A stretch of 42,694 nt of DNA from Pseudomonadota bacterium (GCA_021816925.1 JAKAWQ010000029.1:1-42694); one strand, 5' to 3'; positions 1 through 8,781 are shown, numbered from the stretch's first letter. The notes: a model not told the origin generated them from the sequence alone. Numbers and translations: made by a program.

Positions 1-189
1 ACGATGAGTGCCGCCTGCGGACCGATCACGCGCCGGCCAACTTCTGTACCATCAAACAGATGGCCCAGAACCTGATCCGAAACACGCCCGGCAAGGTCTC
101 AGTACGGCTCAAGCGCAAGGCTGCCGGATGACACGACGCGTTCCTCGCTGGCCTCATCGCGCAGTAGGGATTTTCACCTGATTCCCCTG
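1..189 (+). mobile_element. 3' end of an ISAs1-like insertion sequence
   Basis: The window opens inside an insertion sequence whose transposase tail (see the pseudogene entry) resembles the ISAs1/H-repeat family. After the in-frame TAG at 165-167 comes a short stretch ending in TTCCCCTG at 182-189. That is a plausible right terminal inverted repeat, since the complement would begin CAGGGGAA and ISAs1-type termini commonly begin with CAG. The matching left end is outside the window, so the terminus is inferred. Confidence 0.55.
3..167 (+). pseudogene. ISAs1-like transposase, C-terminal fragment with in-frame TGA
   Basis: Frame 3 reads DECRLRTDHAPANFCTIKQM and on to RLKRKAAG before a TGA at 129-131. 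The pattern (acidic/Arg-rich start, HAP.N segment, hydrophobic helix, then KRK.A near the end) is that of the ISAs1-family transposase C-terminus. Reading through the TGA gives HDAFLAGLIAQ and then TAG at 165-167, which matches the expected family tail (RK.A-x-D..(F/Y)LA..(L/I)). The TGA therefore looks like a nonsense change of a Trp codon (TGG to TGA) in an originally longer protein. The 5' part lies outside the window, so other lesions cannot be judged. The family call is from motif memory, not from a search. Confidence 0.6.
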
Positions 190-213
190 CGTGCGGCGCT
201 CCGTGCGGCGCTC
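190..213. repeat. Perfect 12-bp tandem duplication at IS border
   Basis: CGTGCGGCGCTC occurs twice back to back (190-201 and 202-213), directly after the inferred IS terminus at 189. ISAs1 elements are known to make short target duplications (8-10 bp), but those flank the element rather than lying in tandem on one side, so this is not a normal target-site duplication. Confidence 0.7.
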
Positions 214-279
214 CGCCTGGAAGGGAAGTGAGGGTTGCGCCAGAATGGAGTAAGGGTGCGAGAAGCGAGGACAGGGCCC

Positions 280-1668
280 ATGAGCGTCACGACAGAGCTT
301 GCCGCCTTCGCGACCGGGATCACGCTGGAGACGCTGCCGCCGGAGGTGGTGGAGAGGGCGCGATTCCTGGTGCTCGACCTGATCGGGAACATCGTGCGCG
401 CGCGGGCCGAGGCCGAAAGCACGCCGGCGCTTTTGGCCGGGATGCGCGCGCTCGGGCTCGGCGGCGGCAACGCCTCGGTGTTCGGCGATGCGGCGCGCTA
501 CACGCCCCTTGGTGCAGCGCTTGCGAATGCGACGCTCGGCCATTCGCTCGATTTCGACGACACGCACGCGGCCGGCTCCTTGCATCCGGGCGTCACGGCG
601 ATTGCGGCCGCGCTGGCGGCCGGCGAAATGGCGGGTGCGAACGGGGCGGAGGTGCTGGCGGGGATCGTCGCCGGCTACGAGGTGGCGTGCCGGCTCGCCC
701 TCGCGCTACCGGCGGGGGAGCACTATGCGCGGGGGTTCCATCCGACGGCGACCTGCGGAGCATTCGGCGCCGCGGCGGCAGCGGCGCGGACGTTCCGGCT
801 GCCGCCGGCGGCGGTTCAGTCGGCGTTCGGGATAGCGCTTTCGCAGACGGCGGGGAGCCTCGAGTTCCTGGTGAACGGCGCCTGGACGAAGCGCTTTCAG
901 GTGGGCTGGTCGGCGATGAGCGGGCTCGCGGCGGCGAGTTTCGCGCGCGAGGGATTCAAGGGCGCGGCCGAGGCGTTCGAAGGGCCGCACGGGTTCCTTC
1001 GCGCCTATGCGCCGGCGGCCAGGCCTGCGCGCGCGACCGAAGAACTCGGGAAGGCGTTCGAGCTGATGGCCACGGCCGTGAAGCCCTATCCGTCGTGCCG
1101 GTTCGGCCATGCGGGGATCGACGCGGTGCTGGCGCTCTCTGCGGAGCATGCGCTTCGACCCAAGGAGATCGAGGCGGTGACGCTCGGGCTCTCGAAGGCG
1201 GGCATGACGCTGATCGGGCGGCCGGTGGAGAAGAAGGCCGATCCGAAGAACGTGGTGGACGGGCAATTCAGCGGGCCGTTCGTGCTGGCGGTGGTGCTGG
1301 CGACGGGCGGCATGGGCTGGGACAGCTACCGGCTGCTCGATGACCCGGTGGTGCGGAGCCTGCTGCCGAAGATCCGGTGCGAGGAGGATGCGGAGATCGA
1401 GGCGGAGTTCCCGAGCAACATGGCGGGCAAGGTAACGATCCGCGCGCGCGGGCGGGTTTTCCAGAAGACGGTCCGCGTGCCGAAGGGTGAGCCGGGCAAT
1501 TTTCTGAGCGAGGCGGAGCTCCGGGGCAAATTCGTGAGCCTGGCCGAACCGGTGCTGGGTGCCGGGCAGACAGCGACGCTCGCGGATGCGGCGCTCGCCA
1601 TCGCGGGGCTGGCCAACATTTCGGTGTTGATGCGCAACGGCACGCCGGCGCGGCTTGCGGGCGAGTAA
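280..1668 (+). CDS. MmgE/PrpD family protein
   Basis: A 462-residue protein of the MmgE/PrpD family (2-methylcitrate dehydratase, cis-aconitate decarboxylase and relatives; these dehydrate or decarboxylate tricarboxylic-type acids). Family hallmarks are visible: HSLDFDDTH at residues 88-96, HPG at 102-104, and PYPSCRFGHAGIDA about two thirds along, which is the usual conserved Cys/His segment. Length is normal. The ATG at 280 is preferred over a TTG at 235 because conserved sequence begins just after it and a GAGG lies upstream. There are no prpB/prpC neighbours, so a propionate role is not indicated. The gene ends seven bases before the likely start of the following aminotransferase, so the two are probably co-transcribed and act on related small acids or amino acids. 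The substrate is unknown. Confidence 0.88.
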   Translation: MSVTTELAAFATGITLETLPPEVVERARFLVLDLIGNIVRARAEAESTPALLAGMRALGLGGGNASVFGDAARYTPLGAALANATLGHSLDFDDTHAAGSLHPGVTAIAAALAAGEMAGANGAEVLAGIVAGYEVACRLALALPAGEHYARGFHPTATCGAFGAAAAAARTFRLPPAAVQSAFGIALSQTAGSLEFLVNGAWTKRFQVGWSAMSGLAAASFAREGFKGAAEAFEGPHGFLRAYAPAARPARATEELGKAFELMATAVKPYPSCRFGHAGIDAVLALSAEHALRPKEIEAVTLGLSKAGMTLIGRPVEKKADPKNVVDGQFSGPFVLAVVLATGGMGWDSYRLLDDPVVRSLLPKIRCEEDAEIEAEFPSNMAGKVTIRARGRVFQKTVRVPKGEPGNFLSEAELRGKFVSLAEPVLGAGQTATLADAALAIAGLANISVLMRNGTPARLAGE

Positions 1669-1675
1669 CGGCGAC

Positions 1676-3058
1676 GTGGCGGATTTCCGTTTTTCCAACA
1701 CACACGCGGAGTGGATGGCGCGCGATGCGAAGTCCGTCATGGGATGGCGCTACGATCCGCCGATCGTCTTCCGGGGCGGCAAGGGGACGAAAATCTTCGA
1801 TGTGGACGGCAACGAATATTACGACCTGACGTCAGGGATGATGAGCCAGACGCTCGGGCATGCGCATCCCGAGATCGTCGAGGCGATCCGGGAGCAGGCG
1901 GAGCTCCTTTGCCATGAGTCTTCGTGGTACTCCAATCCCTGGCTGATCGAGTTCGCCGAGCTTCTCGGCTCGACGCTGCCGGGCAATCTCTCAGTGATGG
2001 ATTTCGCGGTGACGGGCTCGGAGGCGAACGAGGTCGCCTTCCGGATGGCGATCGCGAAGTCCGGAAAATTCGATATCGTTTCGGTGATCCGCGGCCTGCA
2101 TGGCGGGAATCTGGCGGTTGAATCGGTGACGACGGTGGGCGGGGCGCGCAAGCACTCGCTCGGCCCCCTTCTGATGCCCTCGCGGGCGGCGGCGATCCTG
2201 CCGCCGCTCTGCTATCGCTGCCTGGTCAATCTCACTTATCCCGGCTGCGACATCGGCTGCCTGAAGACGAGTGAGCAGTTGATGGAGTTCACGACGACGA
2301 AGAGCGTGGCGGCGATCATCGCCGAGACGGTGCCGGTTTCGGGCGGGATGATCGTGCCGCCCAAGGAATGGTTGCCGCGGCTTGCAATGCTGGCGCGGCG
2401 CTGGGATGCGATGCTCGTTCTCGACGAAGCGCAGCTCGCGCCGGCGCGGACGGGGAAGATGTGGGGGTTCCAGCACTACGACGTGGTGCCGGACATCCTG
2501 ACGTTCGGCAAAGGCGTCTCGGCGGGTTTTGCCATCTGCGGGGCGATCACGACGCCCGAGATCGCAGCGGAGGTGCGCGGCAAGTGCGGGCTGCCGTGGG
2601 CAGGGACGTACACGGGCGATCCGTTTCCGGCGGCGATCGCGCTCAAGCAGTTGCAGATCGTGATCCGGGACGGGCTGGCCGAGCGCTCCGGCCGAATGGG
2701 CGCGCATCTCAGGGCGCGGCTCGAGGAAGAGATCCTGCCGTTCGGGATCATCGGTGATATCCGCGGGCTCGGGCTCTACCAAATGCTCGACGTGGTGGAG
2801 GACAAGAGGGGGAAGAATCCGGATCCGGCGGGCGCGGAGCGCATCCGGTACAATTTGATGATGGAAGGGGTAGCGACGATCGCTGTCCGGAACATGGTGC
2901 GCATCGTGCCCCCGCTCATCATCACCGAGGCCGAGATCGAGGATGTCGTCGGGCGGATGCGCACGGCGGTGAAGCAGGCCGAGGCAGGGTACCCGAGGGA
3001 CGTCGATTTCAGCCGGTCGAGCTCGCTTGCGGCGGAAGCGCCGGTGGCGGCGGAGTAG
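1676..3058 (+). CDS. Class III (PLP) aminotransferase with CxxC-x8-CxxxC cluster
   Basis: A fold type I, class III pyridoxal-phosphate aminotransferase of about 460 residues. The cofactor aspartate lies in LVLDEAQLAPARTGK (DEAQ at residues 250-253 from this start) and the Schiff-base lysine in TFGKGVSAG (Lys 279). DEAQ rather than DEV resembles 2,2-dialkylglycine decarboxylase and some omega-aminotransferases. Residues 179-195 carry CYRCLVNLTYPGCDIGC, four cysteines spaced CX2CX8CX3C, reminiscent of the CxxC that holds a [2Fe-2S] cluster in pig GABA aminotransferase. The start is uncertain: GTG 1676 is chosen because conserved residues (NTHAEWM.RD) follow; TTG 1655 would overlap the upstream gene and ATG 1715 would lose conserved sequence. 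It forms a pair with the MmgE/PrpD gene. The amino donor is unknown. Confidence 0.85.
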   Translation: MADFRFSNTHAEWMARDAKSVMGWRYDPPIVFRGGKGTKIFDVDGNEYYDLTSGMMSQTLGHAHPEIVEAIREQAELLCHESSWYSNPWLIEFAELLGSTLPGNLSVMDFAVTGSEANEVAFRMAIAKSGKFDIVSVIRGLHGGNLAVESVTTVGGARKHSLGPLLMPSRAAAILPPLCYRCLVNLTYPGCDIGCLKTSEQLMEFTTTKSVAAIIAETVPVSGGMIVPPKEWLPRLAMLARRWDAMLVLDEAQLAPARTGKMWGFQHYDVVPDILTFGKGVSAGFAICGAITTPEIAAEVRGKCGLPWAGTYTGDPFPAAIALKQLQIVIRDGLAERSGRMGAHLRARLEEEILPFGIIGDIRGLGLYQMLDVVEDKRGKNPDPAGAERIRYNLMMEGVATIAVRNMVRIVPPLIITEAEIEDVVGRMRTAVKQAEAGYPRDVDFSRSSSLAAEAPVAAE

Positions 3059-3070
3059 GCGATTACGGAA

Positions 3071-3090
3071 CGAGCGACATGTCCCGCTCG
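3071..3090 (+). terminator. Weak hairpin after the aminotransferase gene
   Basis: CGAGCG (3071-3076) and CGCTCG (3085-3090) form a perfect 6-bp stem with an 8-base loop, 12 bases beyond the TAG. No T-run follows, so if it acts in termination it would be factor-assisted. Position is the main support. Confidence 0.25.
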
Positions 3091-3265
3091 CCCAAGCCCG
3101 GCGCTCCATGGACCACTACGTGCCGATCACCAAACCCGATCGAGTCCGGCTATTTTCTGATGCGAACTCGCGATTCCATGAACGGAAAACCGAAGCCCCC
3201 CAAGCCGGGCGCGACAGGACCTGATTGACTCACCGGAGCCAACCACCTACTGTTTAAGTAAGGCA

Positions 3266-4417
3266 ATGGAAGCTCCGAGCAGAATCCGATATGCGGCACA
3301 GCGGCTGAAAGACGGCCATAGGGTCAATCGCATAACTGTGCGCGGTTTCATAAGCCATTTCGGGGCCGAGCGGCGCGGCGCTGCTAAGGTCGAGGCTATT
3401 CGCGGAGTTCTGGACTCTCTCGATCTTGAAACCGAACCAAATTTTGAAACCGCATGGATTGATGAACCGATTCAGCTGCGGCTCAAGGGCGGCGGTCCAA
3501 TCACGGACGCCGCCTCGGTGCCAATCGACAGTACTGAAGGTGGCCAAGATGGCGCCGACTTGGAGGACATCGTCCTCGAAGGTACGCCGTCCGCGCTGAA
3601 ACAAGTGCTGGCGCAATCAGAACTGGCGCCCACATCAGCGGAGCCCGATGTTCCGGCGGGAGGCGTAGATCCTGAATCGTCCGACCCGACGTTCCGCATT
3701 GGAAGCCTACCGGCTGCAAACAAGCGCCTCATCTCAGTTAACCAGGACGATCTGGTAGCCCGCGCAGCAACACTGATGTTGCAGCATGACTTCTCGCAGT
3801 TGCCGGTGATGCAGGGAGAGCGAGAGGTAAAAGGCGTAGTCACTTGGAAGTCCATCGGATCAAGGAAGGCAGTCGGTTCTAAATGTGAACGCGTTGCCGA
3901 TTGCCGCGAAGACGCGCGTATTGTGGATTCAAATCGGACTCTATTCGACGCGATACCAATAATTGTTGAATACGGCTATGTCTTGGTGCGCCAGCATGAT
4001 CGACGAATATCGGGCATCGTGACCGCCAGCGATCTAAGCTTGCAGTTCCCAGCGTTGGCCGAGCCGTTCCTACTACTCCGAGAAATTGAACTGCACGTCC
4101 GACGGCTTCCTTAGGGGGAAGCTGACTGCAGAGGACTTTGCTCTGCTGGACAACTCGGCCGTCGCCAGCCGCCGACCACAAGATATACCCGATCTCACGT
4201 TTGGGGAATACGTTCTACTCTTCCAGCATCCGCAAATCTGGCAAAAGCTCGATCTAAGAATCGACGCATGCACGCTCACGACGCTTCTTGACGCTGTTCG
4301 GAAGGTCCGCAATGACGTTATGCACTTTGACCCCGATCCCATGACGCCCGACGAGCTTGGGACTCTCTAAAGACCGCTGTCCGTTTCATGCAGGAACTTT
4401 ACGAGCTTCTACGATAA
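3266..4417 (+). pseudogene. CBS-domain protein broken by two compensating frameshifts
   Basis: The first frame (3266-4114) encodes 282 residues: an N-terminal block (RITVRGFISHFGAERRG and ETEPNFETAWIDEPI), a low-complexity linker, then a CBS-domain pair (LISVNQDDLVARAATLMLQH, SQLPVM, GVVTWKSIG; then LVRQHDRRISGIVTASDL). CBS pairs usually sense adenine nucleotides. The frame stops at 4112-4114, but the protein clearly continues one frame over at about 4108 (LRGKLTAEDFALL, LTFGEYVLLFQHPQIWQKL, VRKVRNDVMHFDPDP) up to TAA 4368-4370. It then returns to the first frame for TAVRFMQELYELLR and TAA 4415-4417. Two single-base lesions (extra base in the TTCCTT near 4108; missing base near 4366) would restore about 383 residues. 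Third positions are visibly less GC-rich than in neighbouring genes, suggesting acquired DNA. It may be a decayed gene or carry indel sequencing errors. Confidence 0.75.
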
Positions 4418-4621
4418 TTGCCGGCCCTCTTTACCCTGACAAATCTCTGACCGTGCGATTGAGTTCCTGGTGTTGCGCCGCGCGGCTGCGCCCGTGGCGG
4501 TGTTCCCCGATGGTTTCACCTCATCGAGTAGTCTTGTCCCATCGCCACCGGTCATATTTCATTGCTGAGAAGTGAATGAACCCCGTGCGGCTCCGCCGCT
4601 GCGCTCGCTTTCTTTGAAACC

Positions 4622-4635
4622 CAACGACGTCGTTG
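4622..4635. repeat. Perfect 14-bp palindrome CAACGACGTCGTTG
   Basis: CAACGACGTCGTTG is a perfect inverted repeat without spacer, in the 242-bp gap between the convergent CBS-domain gene and pepN. A smaller GC hairpin (GCGGC-TCC-GCCGC, 4587-4599) followed by a pyrimidine-rich CTTTCTTTG lies just before it and may help end plus-strand transcription. The palindrome is 3' of both genes, so an operator role for either is unlikely. Confidence 0.4.
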
Positions 4636-4659
4636 CGGCAGCGCTGGGCGCGTGACCCC

Positions 4660-7338
4660 TCACGTCTTATTGGCGCGCGCGGCCATCTCATGGGTGTTCC
4701 TGCTGAGGCCGGACGTCGCGAGGATGCGGCGGAGTTCCGCCTGCATTGCCTCGCGGCGCGCGGCATCGAAGCGGCGCCATTGGCCGAGCGGGGAAACGAG
4801 GCGGGCGGCGACCTGCGCGTTGACGGGATCGAGGCGGATGATGGTGTCGGCGAGAAGCCGGTATCCCGCGCCGGAGGCGTCGTGGAAGCGAACCTGATTC
4901 GCGGCGGAAAAACTGCCGATGAGCGCACGGACGCGGTTCGGGTTCCTGAGATCGAAATCGGGGTGGTGGGTGAGCGCTTCGATGGATTGGAGAGTTTCGG
5001 GCAACGGCGAGGCGGCTTGGATCGCAAACCATTTGTCGAGCACGAGCGCGTCCGCATGCCAAGTGGTGTGGAAGGCGGCGAGGGCTACGGTGCGTTCCGG
5101 ACAGTCGATCGCGGCGAGCACGGCGAGGGCGGCGAGTACGTCGGTCATGTTCCGCCGCGCCTCGAACTGGGACTTCGCGAGCGCAATGCCGAGGGGTTCG
5201 TCCGCGGCGGAGAGGTAGGCGAGGCAGGTGTTGCGGAGCGCGCGGCGGCCGATCGAAAGGCTGTCGATCTGGTACGGCCCGGTGTCGGTCAGGCGTTCGT
5301 AGGCGGCTCGGAGCTCGGCCCGAAGAGCGGCGCCGATCTCTTTGCGCGCGGCCTCGCGCACGGCGTGGATCACGTCCGGATCGACGATCTCCATCTGGTC
5401 GGCGAGATACATCTCGCCCGGAAGCCGCAGCGCCTCGGCGGCGAATGCGGGGTCGCTCTCCGCATTGGCGAGAACGAAGGCAATCTGATCGATCAAAGGA
5501 GAATCAGCGGCGAGCGGCTCGCCCTGACGGTGCGCCGCGATCCTTTTCAGCAGGAGAACGGAGGCGTGCTGCTGGCCGGCGTCCCAGCGGGTGAAGGGAT
5601 CCGGATCGTGCGCGGCAAGGACCAGAAGTTTTTCCGGCGCCAAACCCGAGAGCTTCACGGGAGCCGAAAAGCCGCGCAGGAGCGAGGGCACGGGGTGCGC
5701 CGGGACGTCGAGGAACGTGAAGGTGGATTGGGCGGAATCCGCGAGCAGGACGCGCGTACCCTGGCGCGCCGCGGGCTCGCCCTCGAGGCGTGTCAGGAGT
5801 TCGGCCCCGTCGGGGCCGAGGAGGCCCATGGCGAGCGGGATGACAAGCGGTTCCTTTTGAGGCTGGCTGGGCGTGGGCGGTGTCGCCTGGGCAACCGAGA
5901 GGCGATAACAGCGGGATGCGGGGTCGTACTCGTCGGTGATGGTGACCGTGGGCGTGCCGGCCTGGTGGTACCAGCGGCGGAAACGGCCGAGATCGTCGCC
6001 CGCCGCCGCCTCCATGCAGGCGACGAAGTCCTCGATCGTCACCGCGTGGTTGTCGTGGCGGGCGAAGTAGAGGTCCATGCCGCGGCGGAAGGCGGCGCGG
6101 CCGATGATGGTCGCCATCATGCGGATGACCTCCGCGCCCTTGTTGTAGATGGTTGCGGTGTAGAAATTGTCGATGGCGATGTAGAAATCGGGCTGCACCG
6201 GATGAGCGAGCGGGCCCGCGTCCTCGCGGAACTGGCCCGCGCGAAGCTCGGCCACGTCACTGATGCGCTTCACCGCCGGGCTTCCCTGATCCATCGAGAA
6301 CTCCTGGTCGCGATAGACCGTGAGCCCCTCCTTCAAGGAGAGCTGGAACCAGTCTCGGCAAGTGACGCGGTTACCCGTCCAGTTGTGGAAATACTCGTGC
6401 GCGATCACGCCTTCGATGCGCTGGTAATCGCCGTCCGTCGCGGTGGCGGGATCGGCGAGCACGTATTTGGTATTGAAGATGTTGAGACCCTTGTTCTCCA
6501 TCGCTCCCATGTTGAAGTCCGAGACGGCGGCGATATTGAAGACGTCGAGATCGTATTCGAGACCGAATACCGCCTCGTCCCAGGCCATCGCGTTCTTGAG
6601 CGAAAGCATGGCGTGATGCGAGCGCGGCTCGTCGCCGCGGCGGACCCAGATTCCGAGCTCGACGGGGCGGCCGGAGGCGGTGACGAATCGGTCCTTGACC
6701 GCAACGAGGTCGCCGGCGACGAGGGCGAAGAGGTAGCACGGCTTCGGATGCGGATCGGTCCAGGTGATCCGGTGGCGGCCACCGGCGAGCTGCTCGGGGG
6801 CCGAAGGGTTGCCGTTCGAGAGCATGACGGGGAAGCGGGAGGCGTCGGCGACAATGGCGGTGGTGAAGCGCGCCATCACGTCCGGGCGGTCGGGGAAGTA
6901 GGTGATGCGGCGGAAGCCCTCGGCCTCGCACTGCGTGAAGAAGCCGCCATTGGAGACGTAGAGGCCGGAGAGCTCGGTGTTGTCGCGGGGCGAGATCTCG
7001 GTCTCGATCTCGATCGTGACGCTTTCGGGCGGATCGGCGAGGACGAGGTTACCGCCCTCGATCCGCCAGCGGTTAGCGCTCGGCCTTTCGCCGTCGAGCG
7101 CAAGCGCGAGCACGGGTTGGCCATTGCCGTCGAGCCGAAGGGATGCGCCGGGGGCTGCCGCGGCGGCCGGGTTGCGGCGAAGCGCCAAGCGCGAGCGCAC
7201 GCGCGTGGCAGCCTCGTCGAGATCGAACCAAAGATCGACGCTTTCGACCAGGAAAGGTGGCGGAGTGTAGTCCGCGAGGCGGGTTTCGCGCAGGGTGAGG
7301 GGCGTGACCACGGCGGCGCTTCGGTGATCGTCAGGCAT
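4660..7338 (-). CDS. pepN: Aminopeptidase N (M1 family)
   Basis: Cytoplasmic zinc aminopeptidase of 892 residues (E. coli PepN has 870) that removes N-terminal residues from oligopeptides in protein turnover. The exopeptidase motif GAMEN is at 278-282 and the zinc site HEYFH at 314-318 with the third ligand Glu 337 in LKEGLTVYRDQEF. The C-terminal helical domain expected for PepN is complete to the stop. ATG 7338 is chosen because AGGAG lies six bases upstream and conserved sequence begins soon after; the open frame continues upstream to 7671 without protein-like sequence and would run into the MFS gene. Neighbours are unrelated housekeeping or transport genes and no operon partner is obvious. 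Confidence 0.95.
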   Translation of the reverse strand: MPDDHRSAAVVTPLTLRETRLADYTPPPFLVESVDLWFDLDEAATRVRSRLALRRNPAAAAAPGASLRLDGNGQPVLALALDGERPSANRWRIEGGNLVLADPPESVTIEIETEISPRDNTELSGLYVSNGGFFTQCEAEGFRRITYFPDRPDVMARFTTAIVADASRFPVMLSNGNPSAPEQLAGGRHRITWTDPHPKPCYLFALVAGDLVAVKDRFVTASGRPVELGIWVRRGDEPRSHHAMLSLKNAMAWDEAVFGLEYDLDVFNIAAVSDFNMGAMENKGLNIFNTKYVLADPATATDGDYQRIEGVIAHEYFHNWTGNRVTCRDWFQLSLKEGLTVYRDQEFSMDQGSPAVKRISDVAELRAGQFREDAGPLAHPVQPDFYIAIDNFYTATIYNKGAEVIRMMATIIGRAAFRRGMDLYFARHDNHAVTIEDFVACMEAAAGDDLGRFRRWYHQAGTPTVTITDEYDPASRCYRLSVAQATPPTPSQPQKEPLVIPLAMGLLGPDGAELLTRLEGEPAARQGTRVLLADSAQSTFTFLDVPAHPVPSLLRGFSAPVKLSGLAPEKLLVLAAHDPDPFTRWDAGQQHASVLLLKRIAAHRQGEPLAADSPLIDQIAFVLANAESDPAFAAEALRLPGEMYLADQMEIVDPDVIHAVREAARKEIGAALRAELRAAYERLTDTGPYQIDSLSIGRRALRNTCLAYLSAADEPLGIALAKSQFEARRNMTDVLAALAVLAAIDCPERTVALAAFHTTWHADALVLDKWFAIQAASPLPETLQSIEALTHHPDFDLRNPNRVRALIGSFSAANQVRFHDASGAGYRLLADTIIRLDPVNAQVAARLVSPLGQWRRFDAARREAMQAELRRILATSGLSRNTHEMAARANKT

Positions 7339-7414
7339 GGAGGCTCCTGGGGTTTCCCGGGCATATAAGGCCAGGCGCGGCGCGGGGGAAACGTGGCCGG
7401 CAAACGGCTTTCGC

Positions 7415-8764
7415 TCAGACTGCGCGCGCGGCGAGCGCCTCGAGGCTGTGGCCCTCGGCATCCAGGAAGGGCAGGCGGCTGACGAGAAGGGCCATGCCGA
7501 AGAGGGGGATCGAGAGAAGAACGATGGAGGCGGTGAAGCCGATGCTCGCCACGCCCACGGGAATCGCGAAGATGTTGATGGCGATGGCGAGCCGGCACAT
7601 GCTGTTGCAGAAGCCCTGGCCGCGGCCGCGCAGATGGGTGGGGAAAAGCTCGCCCGCCCAGACCCATACAATCACAGCCGGGCCGAACCAGCTGCAGAAC
7701 CCGAAGACGAAAAAGCCGATGATCAGCAGCGCCGGGTTGTGCGGCCCGGCGAAGGCCATGAAGAGGGCGGCACAGGCTTCGGGGATAGTGGCGATGTAGA
7801 AGAGGCGGCGGCGGCCGATGCGGTCGATCAGCAGCATCCCGGCGAGCACGCCGGCGATGCCGGTGCACCAGACGAGGCCGCTGAAAATGAGGCTCGCCTG
7901 CATGGAAAGCGCGCCGACGGTGCGCAGCACGTAGGGTGCCGCGATGGTGGCGAGCGGGCCGGAAATGCAGTTGAGGAAGAAGACGGAAGCGACAGCGAGC
8001 GTGCGCGCCCGCCAGGGCGGACGGAACAGCTCGGCATAGGAGCCGCGGCGCGCGGTCAGAGCTTCCAGGGACGCCGCATCGGAAGGAATGCCGAAGCTCG
8101 CCAGCGCCTTCCTGGCCTCCTCGATCCGGCCGTGGGCGGCGAGCCATCGCGGGGATTCGGGGAGCGCCTGGCGGCCGATCAGGACGAGGGCGGCCGGGAT
8201 CGCGGCTAGCGCGAACATCCAACGCCAGGTATCGGCGCCGGCGAAGCGCATAAGCGGCAGCGCGATCAGCGTCGAGACGAGCGCGCCCAGGATCCAGGTG
8301 AAGTTGACGAGCGAGCCGGCGAGGACGCCGCGCTGCGCCCGAGGCGCGACCTCGGCGATGTAGGCGGTGGAGGTGGGTACATCCATGCCGACGCCGATGC
8401 CGACCAGGAAGCGCACGATGAAGAGTTGCGGGACCGAGGTGACGAAGGCGGAGGCGATCGAGAAGACGACGAAGAAAAGGAGGTTGGCGACGAAGATCGT
8501 GCGCCGGCCGAGCCGATCGGACAGGTCGCCGAAAACGACCATGCCGATTGCGGCACCGATGAACGATGCGCCGCCGAGGAGGCCGATTTCGGAGGGCGTG
8601 AGATGGAATTGCGGGCGAAGGAAGATCAGCGCCGCGCCCATCACGAGGAGATCGTAGCCGTCGATGAACTCGCCAAGTGCGGCAAGCGTGATGGCGTAGC
8701 GCTGGCGGGGCGAGAGCGGGTGGTCGTCAAGCGCGGTGGCAGCGCTGGCGATGGCTGTTGTCAT
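7415..8764 (-). CDS. MFS transporter, sugar-porter-like
   Basis: A 449-residue major facilitator with about 12 membrane segments. The inter-helix 2-3 motif is GDLSDRLGRRT and its C-terminal-half counterpart is DRIGRRRLF; PESPRWLAAHGR after helix 6 and GELFPTHLRGRGQG are typical of the sugar/metabolite:proton symporter branch. A probable proton-coupled importer of a small organic solute in the inner membrane. ATG 8764 is chosen over 8836 because a GGGGGTGG purine stretch precedes it and conserved sequence follows. It is divergent from the SDR gene at 8872 across a 107-bp region with two identical palindromes, so the pair is probably co-regulated, with carrier and dehydrogenase handling the same compound. 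The substrate cannot be read from the sequence. Confidence 0.9.
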   Translation of the reverse strand: MTTAIASAATALDDHPLSPRQRYAITLAALGEFIDGYDLLVMGAALIFLRPQFHLTPSEIGLLGGASFIGAAIGMVVFGDLSDRLGRRTIFVANLLFFVVFSIASAFVTSVPQLFIVRFLVGIGVGMDVPTSTAYIAEVAPRAQRGVLAGSLVNFTWILGALVSTLIALPLMRFAGADTWRWMFALAAIPAALVLIGRQALPESPRWLAAHGRIEEARKALASFGIPSDAASLEALTARRGSYAELFRPPWRARTLAVASVFFLNCISGPLATIAAPYVLRTVGALSMQASLIFSGLVWCTGIAGVLAGMLLIDRIGRRRLFYIATIPEACAALFMAFAGPHNPALLIIGFFVFGFCSWFGPAVIVWVWAGELFPTHLRGRGQGFCNSMCRLAIAINIFAIPVGVASIGFTASIVLLSIPLFGMALLVSRLPFLDAEGHSLEALAARAV

Positions 8765-8781
8765 GTCCACCCCCCGAGTCG

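Noticed and set aside
129-131. TGA as a selenocysteine or programmed readthrough codon in the transposase
   Set aside because: No SECIS-like hairpin could be argued directly downstream, and IS transposases are not known selenoproteins; nonsense mutation is simpler.
4633-7368. 911-codon open frame antisense to pepN, and similar long antisense frames (13484-15514, 17253-19502, 34012-35820)
   Set aside because: They lie opposite strongly supported genes, have compositions rich in Arg/Gly/Glu or repeats of RR/GG/EG as expected for GC-rich shadows, and show no domains.
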